From assembly GCF_008693105.1 (NCBI RefSeq), contig NZ_VXKK01000033.1:124001-188000 (forward strand): a stretch of 64,000 nucleotides of DNA, given 5' to 3'. The stretch is from Corynebacterium flavescens. GTDB lineage: Bacteria; Actinomycetota; Actinomycetes; Mycobacteriales; Mycobacteriaceae. The translations under genes were made by a program, and so were the position numbers. Position 1 is the stretch's first letter; each line of letters begins with the position of its first letter. This document shows positions 19,098 through 26,554 of the stretch, in pieces. The notes under the pieces are model-generated. The model did not search any database and was not told the origin of the DNA. It saw only the letters and a list, made by a program, of their open reading frames with translations.

Positions 19098-20188
19098 CGT
19101 TGACTCCTCGGGGCATGAAAGTCTGGTTGGCCTTCTACTCGCTCGATAGCCCTGACCCGCACAGATGCGGCTCGAGGGTTCTCTTCTATTTCCTGCGCAC
19201 TAGCCTTTTCCGCTCCACGCGTTACCGTGTGAAACTTCGGGGCTGTGCCGGGAAGGTCCATCGGCAGCCCGGGAGGCGTGGTTGAAGCGGTCAACTCTTT
19301 GAAAGCCGCCTTAACAATGCGATCCTCCAAAGACTGGTAGCTCATGAACAAAGCCCGACCGCCGAGCGCCAGCGCATCCGTTATCACCGGAAGCACGTAC
19401 TCGATGGCCTCCAGCTCGCGGTTTACTTCAATCCGCAAAGCTTGGAAGGTCCGCTTGGCCGGGTGCCCCCCAGTACGGCGGGTGGCCGCGGGAATGGCCG
19501 CGTACAAGAGCTCAACTAAACGCTCCGAAGTCTCAAAAGGCTGCTTCTGGCGCTCCTCCAAGATCGCGCTGGCAATCTTGCCTGCGAAGCGCTCATCGCC
19601 ATAAGTCTTAAGGATGCGCGCCAAGTCTCCGTGACTGTAGGTGTTGAGCACGTCAGCGGCGGTCATTCCCTCTGAGGGGTCCATGCGCATATCCAAGGGC
19701 GCATCCGCTCGATAGGCAAAGCCCCTTTCCAGCTGATCTAGCTGCATGGATGAGACTCCGAGATCAAAAAGTGCCCCCGCCACGCCGTTTTCACGGGCGA
19801 CGGCACAAATCTCGGAGTCTGCCTGCGCGATCTTCTCCCCCACTTCATCGAAGCGGGCATTGATGCCTAGGAAGCGCTCGCCAAAGGGCGCCAACCTGCG
19901 CGTGGCTGCGGCTAGCGAAGCCGCGTCTCGGTCTACGCCAATGACGCGCACCTGAGGGAAGCTGCGGAGAAAATACTCCGTGTGTCCACCCGCGCCGAGG
20001 GTTCCATCGACGATGACGGCATCTGCGCCGAGCTTGTCGACGCCAGGTCTCACCAACTGCACCATGCGCTCACGCATCACAGGAACGTGGCCGTGATTAT
20101 GCACTACGTCATAGTCAACGCCCTCGCTAGCACCGCGGTTGCCATTGAATCCGCTCTCCGCCTGAGAAGCCTTGGTCATTTTCTTCAC
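19094..20188 (-). CDS. rsmH: 16S rRNA (cytosine-1402-N4)-methyltransferase RsmH
   Basis: Methylates C1402 in the ribosomal P site using SAM (formerly MraW). It has 364 residues. Seen are the [13 protein letters not shown] start of the domain (about residue 33), the SAM-binding [15 protein letters not shown] (about 58-72), [10 protein letters not shown] (about 147-156) and [15 protein letters not shown] (about 250-265), all RsmH hallmarks. The N-terminal 30 residues are an extension whose true start could be later. Second gene of the dcw operon, 203 bp after mraZ. Confidence 0.96.
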   Translation of the reverse strand: MKKMTKASQAESGFNGNRGASEGVDYDVVHNHGHVPVMRERMVQLVRPGVDKLGADAVIVDGTLGAGGHTEYFLRSFPQVRVIGVDRDAASLAAATRRLAPFGERFLGINARFDEVGEKIAQADSEICAVARENGVAGALFDLGVSSMQLDQLERGFAYRADAPLDMRMDPSEGMTAADVLNTYSHGDLARILKTYGDERFAGKIASAILEERQKQPFETSERLVELLYAAIPAATRRTGGHPAKRTFQALRIEVNRELEAIEYVLPVITDALALGGRALFMSYQSLEDRIVKAAFKELTASTTPPGLPMDLPGTAPKFHTVTRGAEKASAQEIEENPRAASVRVRAIERVEGQPDFHAPRSQR

Positions 20189-20391
20189 CGCCTTTCCGTG
20201 GTTGCACTTTTCCTACCGAGATTTTTTGCTTCAACTTTTATTTGGGCTAGCCCCAATGGACCTTGGAATAGAAGTTAAGTGCGTATAGGGCCCTGTCCGA
20301 GGCAGGTTTCTGATATCGGGGAAGTACACCAGAGCATCCACCTCGGGCAGAGTCCTTACACACACTTGTCTTTGTGACAGCGGCTAGCTCA

Positions 20392-20826
20392 CTAGAGCAG
20401 ACCAGCCAACACATCATCAGCATCTGCTGTTGAATAGGCATCTTCAGTTTGCGCCTGGTACTCGGCCCACGCGCCCGCGTCCCAGATTTCAAGGAAATCG
20501 ACTGAACCTACGACCACACACTCCTTGCTCAGGTGCGCGTACTCGCGATGAGCCGCCGACAACGTAATCCGCCCATGTCCATCCGGCCTTTGCTCATCCG
20601 CACTTGCTGCCAAGTTACGAATGAACGCGCGCGCATCAGGATTTGTGCGTGATACTGCAGCCGCTTTCCTCGCCCGTGAGGCAAACTCCTCCCGCGGATA
20701 CACCGCGAGCGAGTGGTCTTGGCCCTTGGTGACCATCAGGCCACCGGCCAGTTCCTCACGAAACTTCGCTGGAAGCGTCAGCCTTCCTTTGTCATCCAGT
20801 TTCGGAGTGTAGGTTCCGAGAAACAT
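20392..20826 (-). CDS. mraZ: Transcriptional regulator MraZ
   Basis: A 144-residue, two-copy SpoVT/AbrB-type DNA-binding protein that represses its own dcw operon. The two MraZ half-domains are seen at about residues 5-50 ([15 protein letters not shown]) and 80-125 ([16 protein letters not shown]), each carrying the DxxGR(L/I)xLP-like loop that touches DNA. The ATG at 20826 follows a GGAGGG ribosome site. Upstream are a promoter candidate and three TGGGN boxes with the exact 10-bp period known for MraZ operators, so autoregulation is very likely. Confidence 0.96.
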   Translation of the reverse strand: MFLGTYTPKLDDKGRLTLPAKFREELAGGLMVTKGQDHSLAVYPREEFASRARKAAAVSRTNPDARAFIRNLAASADEQRPDGHGRITLSAAHREYAHLSKECVVVGSVDFLEIWDAGAWAEYQAQTEDAYSTADADDVLAGLL

Positions 20827-20911
20827 CCCGGGTCCACCCTCCTTAACTCGTGACGCCAGATTCCTCTAGCGGCGAAAAGCACGCCTGAGAGACATAACTT
20901 CCTCCGCTGCG

Positions 20912-20936
20912 CCCCACTCTACCCCACTTTCCCCCA
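20912..20936 (-). promoter_or_regulatory. MraZ operator: three TGGGN boxes
   Basis: On the minus strand three TGGGG words begin exactly 10 bp apart (complements at 20932-20936, 20922-20926, 20912-20916), each followed by five variable bases. This is the TGGGN-N5 repeat bound by MraZ in other bacteria. The boxes lie about 20-45 bp downstream of the predicted transcription start and 86 bp before the mraZ ATG. Confidence 0.8.
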
Positions 20937-20962
20937 CTTCCAATACCCCAGAGGCAGATTTC

Positions 20963-20991
20963 CCTATAAACAAATCCTAAAAACCAAGTAA
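20963..20991 (-). promoter_or_regulatory. mraZ (dcw) promoter candidate
   Basis: Minus strand: -35-like TTACTT (20986-20991), 17-nt spacer, -10-like TATAGG (20963-20968), placing the transcript start near 20956, immediately before the MraZ boxes. Confidence 0.5.
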
Positions 20992-21213
20992 AATGAGGGT
21001 TTTCCTTGTGGGAGAAAAGCCCGCAAAGCTTCCTCGATCCCACTCCTATACGGCACGGCAGATCACCACTGCCCCATGTTTAAGAACTACCCCACATCAT
21101 CTCTTCTGACCCTAGAGCCACGCGCGAACAGGAACAATTGCCCTTTCATCCGCATTGAAGAATAAGCATAACCCCCGCAGGTGCCACCTCAATCTCCACC
21201 AAAATCTAGTATG

Positions 21214-21228
21214 TGGGGGAAAGTGGGG
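21214..21228 (+). promoter_or_regulatory. Second MraZ-box pair, opposite strand
   Basis: Two TGGGG words at 21214-21218 and 21224-21228 are again 10 bp apart, with the same GAAAG spacer as in the mraZ-proximal set, but on the plus strand and about 280 bp further upstream. MraZ could bind here; whether it controls a transcript is unknown. Confidence 0.5.
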
Positions 21229-21269
21229 AGATAAGGGAGAGTACAAGAATGCTCAGCAAACCAGGCATG

Positions 21270-21323
21270 AAAAAGGCTCCGGCCCTCACTGCACTTTCGT
21301 GCGGTGAGGGCCGGAGCCTTTTT
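21270..21323. terminator. Strong bidirectional terminator
   Basis: A perfect 20-bp stem (AAAAAGGCTCCGGCCCTCAC paired with its complement) with a 14-nt loop that itself can pair (GCA/TGC). A- and T-runs at the two ends suit termination in both directions: after the DUF3040 gene on the minus strand and for any plus-strand transcript from about 21200. Confidence 0.85.
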
Positions 21324-21395
21324 CAGAAACCTAGAAGCTGGAAGCTCCTTGGTGAGAGAACAATGAGGCGGGGCTTTCGCCCCTACCCCATGTTT

Positions 21396-21794
21396 CTACT
21401 TCTCCTCGAAACGCCGACGGAAATTCTCCTCGAGCTTGCCAGAGACTCTGCCGCTCTTCTGCGGAGCCCGCTTCCCCGACCCCGAACGAGGCGACCGTCC
21501 CCCTGCCGACTCCCCCGAGCCGCGAAGCATCCATACCCCGGAGCCAAACATGAGCAGGAAGCCCACTATAGAAATGCCGATGAACCAGATGCTCTGTTGG
21601 GCCAAAGCGACGCCGCCCACCAACATTAGGAGACCGACGACGACTAATGCCACGCCCCGAAGGGTTAATGCACCGCCTCTGGGGTTACCAAAGGAGGAAG
21701 CCGTGCCAACTGAGGCGCCAAATTTTGGATCATCCGCGAGCAAAGACTGCTCAATTTCGCGGAGAGCGCGCTGCTCCTGCTCTGAAAGAGACAC
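21396..21794 (-). CDS. DUF3040 domain membrane protein
   Basis: A small actinobacterial membrane protein of unknown function. The GTG start at 21794 (VSLSEQEQRALREIEQSLLADDP) is preceded by GGAGG at good spacing; an earlier start at 21809 would add five residues inside that ribosome site. The N-terminal LSEQEQRALREIEQSL helix is the DUF3040 signature. Two hydrophobic helices follow (about residues 44-64 and 68-86), then a basic Ser/Gly/Arg tail. 132 residues. The terminator at 21270-21323 lies downstream. The family often sits next to mraZ in Corynebacteriales; a function cannot be given. Confidence 0.85.
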   Translation of the reverse strand: MSLSEQEQRALREIEQSLLADDPKFGASVGTASSFGNPRGGALTLRGVALVVVGLLMLVGGVALAQQSIWFIGISIVGFLLMFGSGVWMLRGSGESAGGRSPRSGSGKRAPQKSGRVSGKLEENFRRRFEEK

Positions 21795-21942
21795 TGTTCC
21801 TCCAACCAAGTGTGGGTTTTATATATCTACTAGCTTCAACGCTTAGACTAGCGAGTTAGTTCCCACAAATACAGACGAGTTCTTTTCAACCCCTAGAACC
21901 AAGCGAAGCGCCGGCCGGATTAGCACCCAATACCGCGCTTGG

Positions 21943-22389
21943 CTAAGCCGCTAGGTCATCGAACTCCCCGTCAGAAACGGTTGCGTCCAAGAATCGCGCC
22001 GCAAGCTCAAGCACCGCAAACACAGTTTCTGAAGAAGGAGCATCCTCCAACCCAGAGGCCACACGCGAGCGAATACGGGAGTAACGCGAGAACTCTGCGG
22101 CCCATGCTTTATCCGCGGCGGAAACCAAGGACAGCTGCTCCCAGGCGCTACTAGGAAGACGGCGCCGCTTAGCCACCGGAGAGACCGCGACGCGGGCGCC
22201 GGCGGTGCGTAGACCAGCCCGGTAAGCCAACTCCAATGCCCGGTCCCAGCGTTTCTCCGCGGCAAAACCGCGAGCAGAGGCAATCAACTCGCTAGCCTGC
22301 CGAAGGAAGCGATCTCGCTTCAACTCCCCCGGTGCTTGACGCCCAGCTCCCTTGAGCCTGGCCGTTGCGGAAATAATCTGAGCCATCAT
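21943..22389 (-). CDS. SAV_6107-family HEPN domain protein
   Basis: A 148-residue soluble, helical protein of the actinobacterial SAV_6107 HEPN group. The signature FLRQASELIASARGFAAEKRWDRALELAYRAGLRTAGA (starting about residue 28; only the pattern matters) is followed by the KRRRLPSSAWEQL loop. HEPN proteins are often RNases or RNA-binding partners, but the usual RxxxxxH catalytic motif is not obvious here, so no activity is claimed. Two adjacent ATGs (22389, 22386) follow AAAGGAGG; the second has the better spacing. Upstream lie a 13-bp tandem repeat (22421-22498) and an SOS-like dyad (22538-22555). Confidence 0.8.
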   Translation of the reverse strand: MMAQIISATARLKGAGRQAPGELKRDRFLRQASELIASARGFAAEKRWDRALELAYRAGLRTAGARVAVSPVAKRRRLPSSAWEQLSLVSAADKAWAAEFSRYSRIRSRVASGLEDAPSSETVFAVLELAARFLDATVSDGEFDDLAA

Positions 22390-22420
22390 CTTCCTCCTTT
22401 ACACTCCACGCTTTTGCTTC

Positions 22421-22498
22421 ACTTGGTTTCTTTACTTAGTTTCTTTGCTTGGTTTCTTTACTTAGTTTCTTTGCTTGGTTTCTTTGCTTGGTCTTTGA
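22421..22498. repeat. 13-bp tandem repeat upstream of the HEPN gene
   Basis: Five full and one partial copy of (A/G)CTT(A/G)GTTTCTTT run head to tail from 22421 with a strict period of 13. Copies alternate between ACTTAG and GCTTGG types, giving a 26-bp higher-order unit. The tract begins 32 bp upstream of the HEPN start codons, so it lies in the leader or promoter of that gene. Confidence 0.9.
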
Positions 22499-22537
22499 CA
22501 CAGAGACTAAGCAACAACCACGACAACTACCCTCATT

Positions 22538-22555
22538 TTAGAGCGTATGTTCTAA
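22538..22555. promoter_or_regulatory. SOS-box-like dyad (possible LexA site)
   Basis: TTAGAGCGTATGTTCTAA is a 7+4+7 inverted repeat with one arm mismatch. Its core GAGC-N4-GTTC differs by one base from the actinobacterial LexA core GAAC-N4-GTTC. It stands between the divergent HEPN and GNAT genes, about 150 bp from each. Weak without a genome-wide motif score. Confidence 0.35.
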
Positions 22556-22694
22556 TTTATCAAGGGTTTAACCTCCTTAGGCGGCCTGTTTTCGAACACA
22601 GGCTCCCTGGCGATTCTCAATAGCGCGCAGACTGAAGAACAATTCTCTTCCGAAACCGCGGATTAGGAGTGGCTAATCTGCTGTTATTGAATAC

Positions 22695-23261
22695 GTGAGT
22701 ATCACGATCCGCCGCCTCAGCCCGCAGGAGTTTTCCTTGCTGGCCCCACAATTGGTTGAGATTTATATCGAAGCCATGGGCTATAGCCCCAGCATTCGTT
22801 CCAATAGAGTGAGCTCGTGGCGCGCTGAAGTCATCAAACCTGGCTTTAGCGCGATCATCGCAGAGGACGGCGAGGGGATCCTCGGCATTGCCTATGGCTT
22901 CCTCGGCTCCCCCGATACCTGGTGGGACCGGCAGCTGCGCCGAGGCTTCTTCGAGGCCGGCGGGCCTACCCCGGAAGACTACGAGATTCTGCACAGCTAC
23001 TTTGAGCTGGCCGAGATCCATGTTCTCCCCAGCTACCAGGGCAAAGGAATCGGACGTAAGTTGCTGGAGAGTCTGGTGTGGAACATCCCTGCCCGCTTCG
23101 TACTCTTGTCCACCCCAGAAGTCGCTCATGAAGCTAATTCAGCTTTTGGGCTCTACCGTTCATTGGGTTTCTTTGATGTTCTTCGTAATCTGGAGTACCC
23201 CGCAGACTCACGTGCTTTCGCAATTCTGGGCGCCACGCTGCCGCTGCACCCGCCTGCCTGA
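22695..23261 (+). CDS. GNAT family N-acetyltransferase
   Basis: A 188-residue acetyl-CoA-dependent acetyltransferase with a GTG start (MSITIRRLSPQEFSLLAPQL). The core GNAT pieces are present: beta strands around residue 52 (SAIIAEDGEGILGIAYGF), then AEIHVLPSYQGKGIGRKLLESLV (about 106-128), containing the acetyl-CoA-binding Q-G-K-G-I-G loop, and the ANSAFGLYRSLGF helix-strand near residue 160. The substrate is unknown. It stands just 35 bp before the prenyl synthase gene on the same strand and may be co-transcribed with it. Confidence 0.9.
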   Translation: MSITIRRLSPQEFSLLAPQLVEIYIEAMGYSPSIRSNRVSSWRAEVIKPGFSAIIAEDGEGILGIAYGFLGSPDTWWDRQLRRGFFEAGGPTPEDYEILHSYFELAEIHVLPSYQGKGIGRKLLESLVWNIPARFVLLSTPEVAHEANSAFGLYRSLGFFDVLRNLEYPADSRAFAILGATLPLHPPA

Positions 23262-23296
23262 CCTAATAAGGCGCGCCAGCCGGTATCCTCAACTTC

Positions 23297-24388
23297 GTGA
23301 CTTTGCACCATACTCCCAACCTCGATGAGATTCCCGGGGCTGTCCATCAAGAGCTGTCAGCGTTTGTCAGTGCGCAGCGCCCCGAGATCGAGAAGATCGG
23401 CGCCCCAGTGGTTAACGCCACGGCTTTCCTCGAGTCCTTTGTCTTAGGTGGCGGAAAGCGCATACGTCCGCTTTATGCATGGGCAGGCTTCGTCGGCGCC
23501 GGAGGGCTCGATGGAGACGAGGATCCTGAGGCCATGCTCCGTGCTGCAGCGTCCCTGGAGTTCATCCAGGCATCCGCCCTCATCCACGATGACATTATTG
23601 ATGGCTCTGATACTCGGCGCGGGCAACCCACCGTGCATCGAGGAGTAGAAGCCGTCCACCGCAGCCGGCAGCACCTAGGTGATCCGGAGGCCTTCGGAGA
23701 GTCTGTAGCGATCCTCGTGGGCGACATGGCCCTTGTCTGGGCAGAGGATATGTTCCAAGACTCGGGATTGAGCTTCCAAGCGCTGCGCCGAGCGCGCGAT
23801 CCGTGGCGTGGCATGCGCACCGAGGTGATCGGCGGCCAGCTACTCGATGTATCCCTCGAGGCCGCTGGTTCAGAGGACGAGAATCTGGCGAATTCCGTCA
23901 ACCGTTTCAAGACTGCCGCCTACACCATCGAAAGGCCACTGCATTTGGGAGCTGCGATTGCAGGAGCCGACGAGGCCCTCATCGCCGCTTTCAGGGGCTA
24001 TGGTCGCGATATCGGCGTCGCTTTCCAGCTGCGCGATGATCAGCTAGGAGTCTTCGGAGACCCGGAAGTCACCGGCAAGCCAGCCGGTGATGATTTGAGG
24101 GAAGGAAAGCGCACGGTGCTGCTAGCTCTCGCTCTCCAACGTGCCGACGAAAGCAACCCAGCTGCGGCAGCGGAATTGCGAGCGAAAATCGGCAACGTTG
24201 AGGACCCAGCAGACATAGCGCGCCTCGCGCAGATCATCACGGACTCCGGCGCCCCTGCGCTCATCGAGCAGCGAATCGCAGCGCTTACGTCCTCAGGGCT
24301 ACGCCATCTGCGTGAGTCCGGGGTGGCCCCAGAAGTGACTGAGACACTCGAAGCGCTTGCGCTTAAGGCCACCGCTCGTCGGAGTTAG
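23297..24388 (+). CDS. idsA: Polyprenyl (geranylgeranyl-type) diphosphate synthase
   Basis: trans-Isoprenyl diphosphate synthase that condenses IPP with allylic diphosphates. GTG start, 363 residues. The KRIRP lysine/arginine site (about residues 54-58), the first Asp-rich motif DDIIDGSDTRRG (about 98-109) and the second region RDDQLGVFGDPEVTGKPAGDD (about 249-269) are all seen. The position immediately before mptA matches C. glutamicum idsA (from memory), which supplies GGPP for menaquinone, carotenoid and decaprenyl routes. Chain length cannot be fixed from sequence alone. Confidence 0.9.
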   Translation: MTLHHTPNLDEIPGAVHQELSAFVSAQRPEIEKIGAPVVNATAFLESFVLGGGKRIRPLYAWAGFVGAGGLDGDEDPEAMLRAAASLEFIQASALIHDDIIDGSDTRRGQPTVHRGVEAVHRSRQHLGDPEAFGESVAILVGDMALVWAEDMFQDSGLSFQALRRARDPWRGMRTEVIGGQLLDVSLEAAGSEDENLANSVNRFKTAAYTIERPLHLGAAIAGADEALIAAFRGYGRDIGVAFQLRDDQLGVFGDPEVTGKPAGDDLREGKRTVLLALALQRADESNPAAAAELRAKIGNVEDPADIARLAQIITDSGAPALIEQRIAALTSSGLRHLRESGVAPEVTETLEALALKATARRS

Positions 24389-24509
24389 GTGCTTGTTTCT
24401 GCACTTGTTTTGCCTGCATTTATTTAGCCACTAGCCCCATGTCGAGCTTGTCGAGCTACTGACCTCCATGTTTTGTTTCCGTCCGAGTCCTGAAAAGAGA
24501 AGCGTTAAT

Positions 24510-26084
24510 ATGGCCTCCTCCTCCACCAAGGTCCGTATAAGAATCCCCCAGGCCTTAACGCTGGGGGTGATGGCATCAGTCGTGTTGATGCTGGCCTCTT
24601 TCTCCGGTGGCGCAACCCGCAACCGCGGCGGGCTTCTTGAAGTTCTCAACGTGGGCTTCCTTGCCTATGGACATGGCCGAAACCTCGGCATGGTCGCGTA
24701 CTGGGTGGGACTGTTTGGACTAGTAGCGGCCTGGATTTTGGCTGGCCGCCAAGTGCTTGCCCCTCATCTCAAGTCTTCTTCGCCCAAGGATGACGAGAGC
24801 TTTCGCCGCATCCGCACCATGATGTGGGCGTGGGTCCTTCCGCTGCTTCTTGCAGCTCCGCTGGCCTCCCGCGATGTTTACTCCTATCTCATGCAAGGAG
24901 CCATGGTGCGTGACGGCTTCGATCCCTACACGGAAGGCGCCGCGGTCAACCCCGGCCCTTTCCTCCTCGAGGTCTCCCACGACTGGCGCAATACCACGAC
25001 GCCCTACGGACCCCTCCACCTGTGGATGGGAGAGGGCGTTACCCGGCTCGTCGGCGATAGCGTGGCAGCGGGAATCATCACGTATAAGCTGATCTCGGTT
25101 CTGGGCTTTGCCATCATCGCATGGGCGATTCCCAAAATCGCCCGGGCACTAGGCGGAGATCCCACGCTGGCGTTGTGGCTGGGCGTCGCTAACCCAGTGG
25201 TGGTCTTGCACTTGGTGGGCGGCATGCACAATGAATCGGTCATGGTCGCGCTAGTATCTCTAGCTCTCCTCGCCGCGCTGCATCGCCGTTTCCAGGTTGG
25301 ATTCGTGTTCGTAGGAATTGCCGTGGCGCTGAAAGCCACCGCGATTTTTGCCATGCCTTTCATTGTCTGGCTGATGGTCTTGCACTACGCGCCACAACAG
25401 CGTGGCCGCATAAGGCAGTGCATAGCATTTGTTGTCTCAGGAATCATCGCGGTGGTCGAGATTGCAGCAACGGTGGCTCTCATAACCTGGGTTTCTGGAT
25501 CTTCTTGGGGCTGGCTGAGCCAAATCAGTGGCAACTCAAAAGTGGTCAACCCGCTCGCCGGCCCCACTCTGGCAGCCGACATCGTAGTTCCACTAGTACA
25601 GGTCTTTTCCCCGGACGCCACTTATAATGCGATCCTGTCCGTGCTTCGCAACGCCTCGATGGTGGTCATGCTCCTCTGCTTGGCGGTTGTCTGGTGGCTC
25701 AGCCGCCGCAGTGCACGACGCGCCATCGCGGGAACCGCTGCCGCCTACCAGGCAGCATTCCTCTTTAATTCTGTTACCCTGCCATGGTACTACGCCTCCG
25801 TGCTCACCCTCATGGGCACATTCCGCCCGCCACTATGGCTGGTCAAATTCACCACCGGTGCCACAGTCTTTATCGGGCTCTCCTTCGCTGGAGACGGCAA
25901 CCACCAAATGTATAACTGGTGGTGGGACATCGGCCTCATCATTGGAGCTTGGTTTATGACTCAATGGGTTTTCGCCGGCGTTGCCCCCTCCTCCGGTGAG
26001 GAAACTCCTTTAGGGCAAGCGGTAGACAAAGAAAATGATGGCGTTACCGAGAAAAGCACTCCAGTGGGCGGCGCGCAGAGCTAG
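24510..26084 (+). CDS. mptA: Alpha-(1->6)-mannopyranosyltransferase MptA
   Basis: GT-C membrane mannosyltransferase that extends the alpha-1,6-mannan core of lipomannan from decaprenyl-phosphomannose. I choose the ATG at 24510 (MASSSTKVRIRIPQ; 524 residues), after a GAAAAGAGAAG stretch; an in-frame ATG at 24468 lacks a ribosome site. About 12 membrane helices are visible. The first large loop has the GT-C acidic region (LLAAPLASRDVYSYLMQGAMVRDGFDPY, about residue 115), with the Asp expected to be catalytic. A polar C-terminal tail of about 35 residues ends the protein. Synteny idsA-mptA-Rv2175c-pknL supports the call. It ends convergently with the next gene, sharing a CTAG. Confidence 0.93.
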   Translation: MASSSTKVRIRIPQALTLGVMASVVLMLASFSGGATRNRGGLLEVLNVGFLAYGHGRNLGMVAYWVGLFGLVAAWILAGRQVLAPHLKSSSPKDDESFRRIRTMMWAWVLPLLLAAPLASRDVYSYLMQGAMVRDGFDPYTEGAAVNPGPFLLEVSHDWRNTTTPYGPLHLWMGEGVTRLVGDSVAAGIITYKLISVLGFAIIAWAIPKIARALGGDPTLALWLGVANPVVVLHLVGGMHNESVMVALVSLALLAALHRRFQVGFVFVGIAVALKATAIFAMPFIVWLMVLHYAPQQRGRIRQCIAFVVSGIIAVVEIAATVALITWVSGSSWGWLSQISGNSKVVNPLAGPTLAADIVVPLVQVFSPDATYNAILSVLRNASMVVMLLCLAVVWWLSRRSARRAIAGTAAAYQAAFLFNSVTLPWYYASVLTLMGTFRPPLWLVKFTTGATVFIGLSFAGDGNHQMYNWWWDIGLIIGAWFMTQWVFAGVAPSSGEETPLGQAVDKENDGVTEKSTPVGGAQS

Positions 26085-26473
26085 AAAGCTGCTGCCTGCG
26101 CGCGGCGAATTACCTCGCGCGCCAGATGCCCCTGCAGGCCATCAATCGGCCGCCCGGGAAGTGAGTCATCCGCGCTGAAAAGGTGGGCAAGAATCTCTTC
26201 ATCGTTGTATCCGCCATCGCTCAAGACCGTAATGACGCCAGAGACATACTTGTTGATACTGCCCTTGTCGTTGAAGAAAGACGCCGGCACGAGCCTGGTG
26301 CCTTCCGGGCTACGCCACGCAATGAACTTGCGGTCATTGAGCAAGTCATAAGCACGGGTGATGGCTAGATCTAGCCTCTCCGCGACGTCTGCGAGGGTAA
26401 GTAATTCTTCTCCGGCCAGCAACTGTACAAGATCCGGCGCGGAATCCTGCGAGCGATTATCTAGATTAGTCAC
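26081..26473 (-). CDS. Rv2175c-type winged-helix DNA-binding protein
   Basis: A 130-residue homologue of mycobacterial Rv2175c, a DNA-binding substrate of PknL. The N-terminal winged helix (LLTLADVAERLDLAITRAYDLLNDRKFIAWR, pattern from about residue 23) resembles an excisionase/MerR-like HTH. The C-terminal half is the Rv2175c dimerisation domain. The start is uncertain: GTG at 26473 (VTNLDNRSQ) matches the family N-terminus but is only one base from an AAGGAG; a TTG at 26500 would add nine residues. It is divergent from pknL, sharing a promoter region of about 80 bp, which fits kinase-substrate pairing. Confidence 0.85.
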   Translation of the reverse strand: MTNLDNRSQDSAPDLVQLLAGEELLTLADVAERLDLAITRAYDLLNDRKFIAWRSPEGTRLVPASFFNDKGSINKYVSGVITVLSDGGYNDEEILAHLFSADDSLPGRPIDGLQGHLAREVIRRAQAAAF

Positions 26474-26554
26474 TCTCCTTACCCTAGTGCGATAACCCAA
26501 ATGAGTAGTAGTGCGGGTAACACATTTGCCCTCAAATCCACCATACTGGTTGCT

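Larger units (their letters stand above)
20827..21395. other. Gene-free region upstream of mraZ
   Basis: This 569-bp gap holds the dcw promoter and MraZ boxes, AT-rich sequence to about 21180, a second pair of TGGGG boxes on the plus strand (21214-21228), and a strong terminator (21270-21323). Short ORFs crossing it have no ribosome site and no recognisable product. Confidence 0.6.
22390..22694. other. Divergent intergenic region HEPN / GNAT
   Basis: 305 bp without a gene, containing the repeat tract and the dyad. No other ORF with a ribosome site was found. Confidence 0.6.

Noticed and set aside
22421-22498. Short regular repeats as a CRISPR array
   Set aside because: Units are 13 bp and contiguous with no spacers, and no cas genes are near. 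It is a simple tandem repeat.
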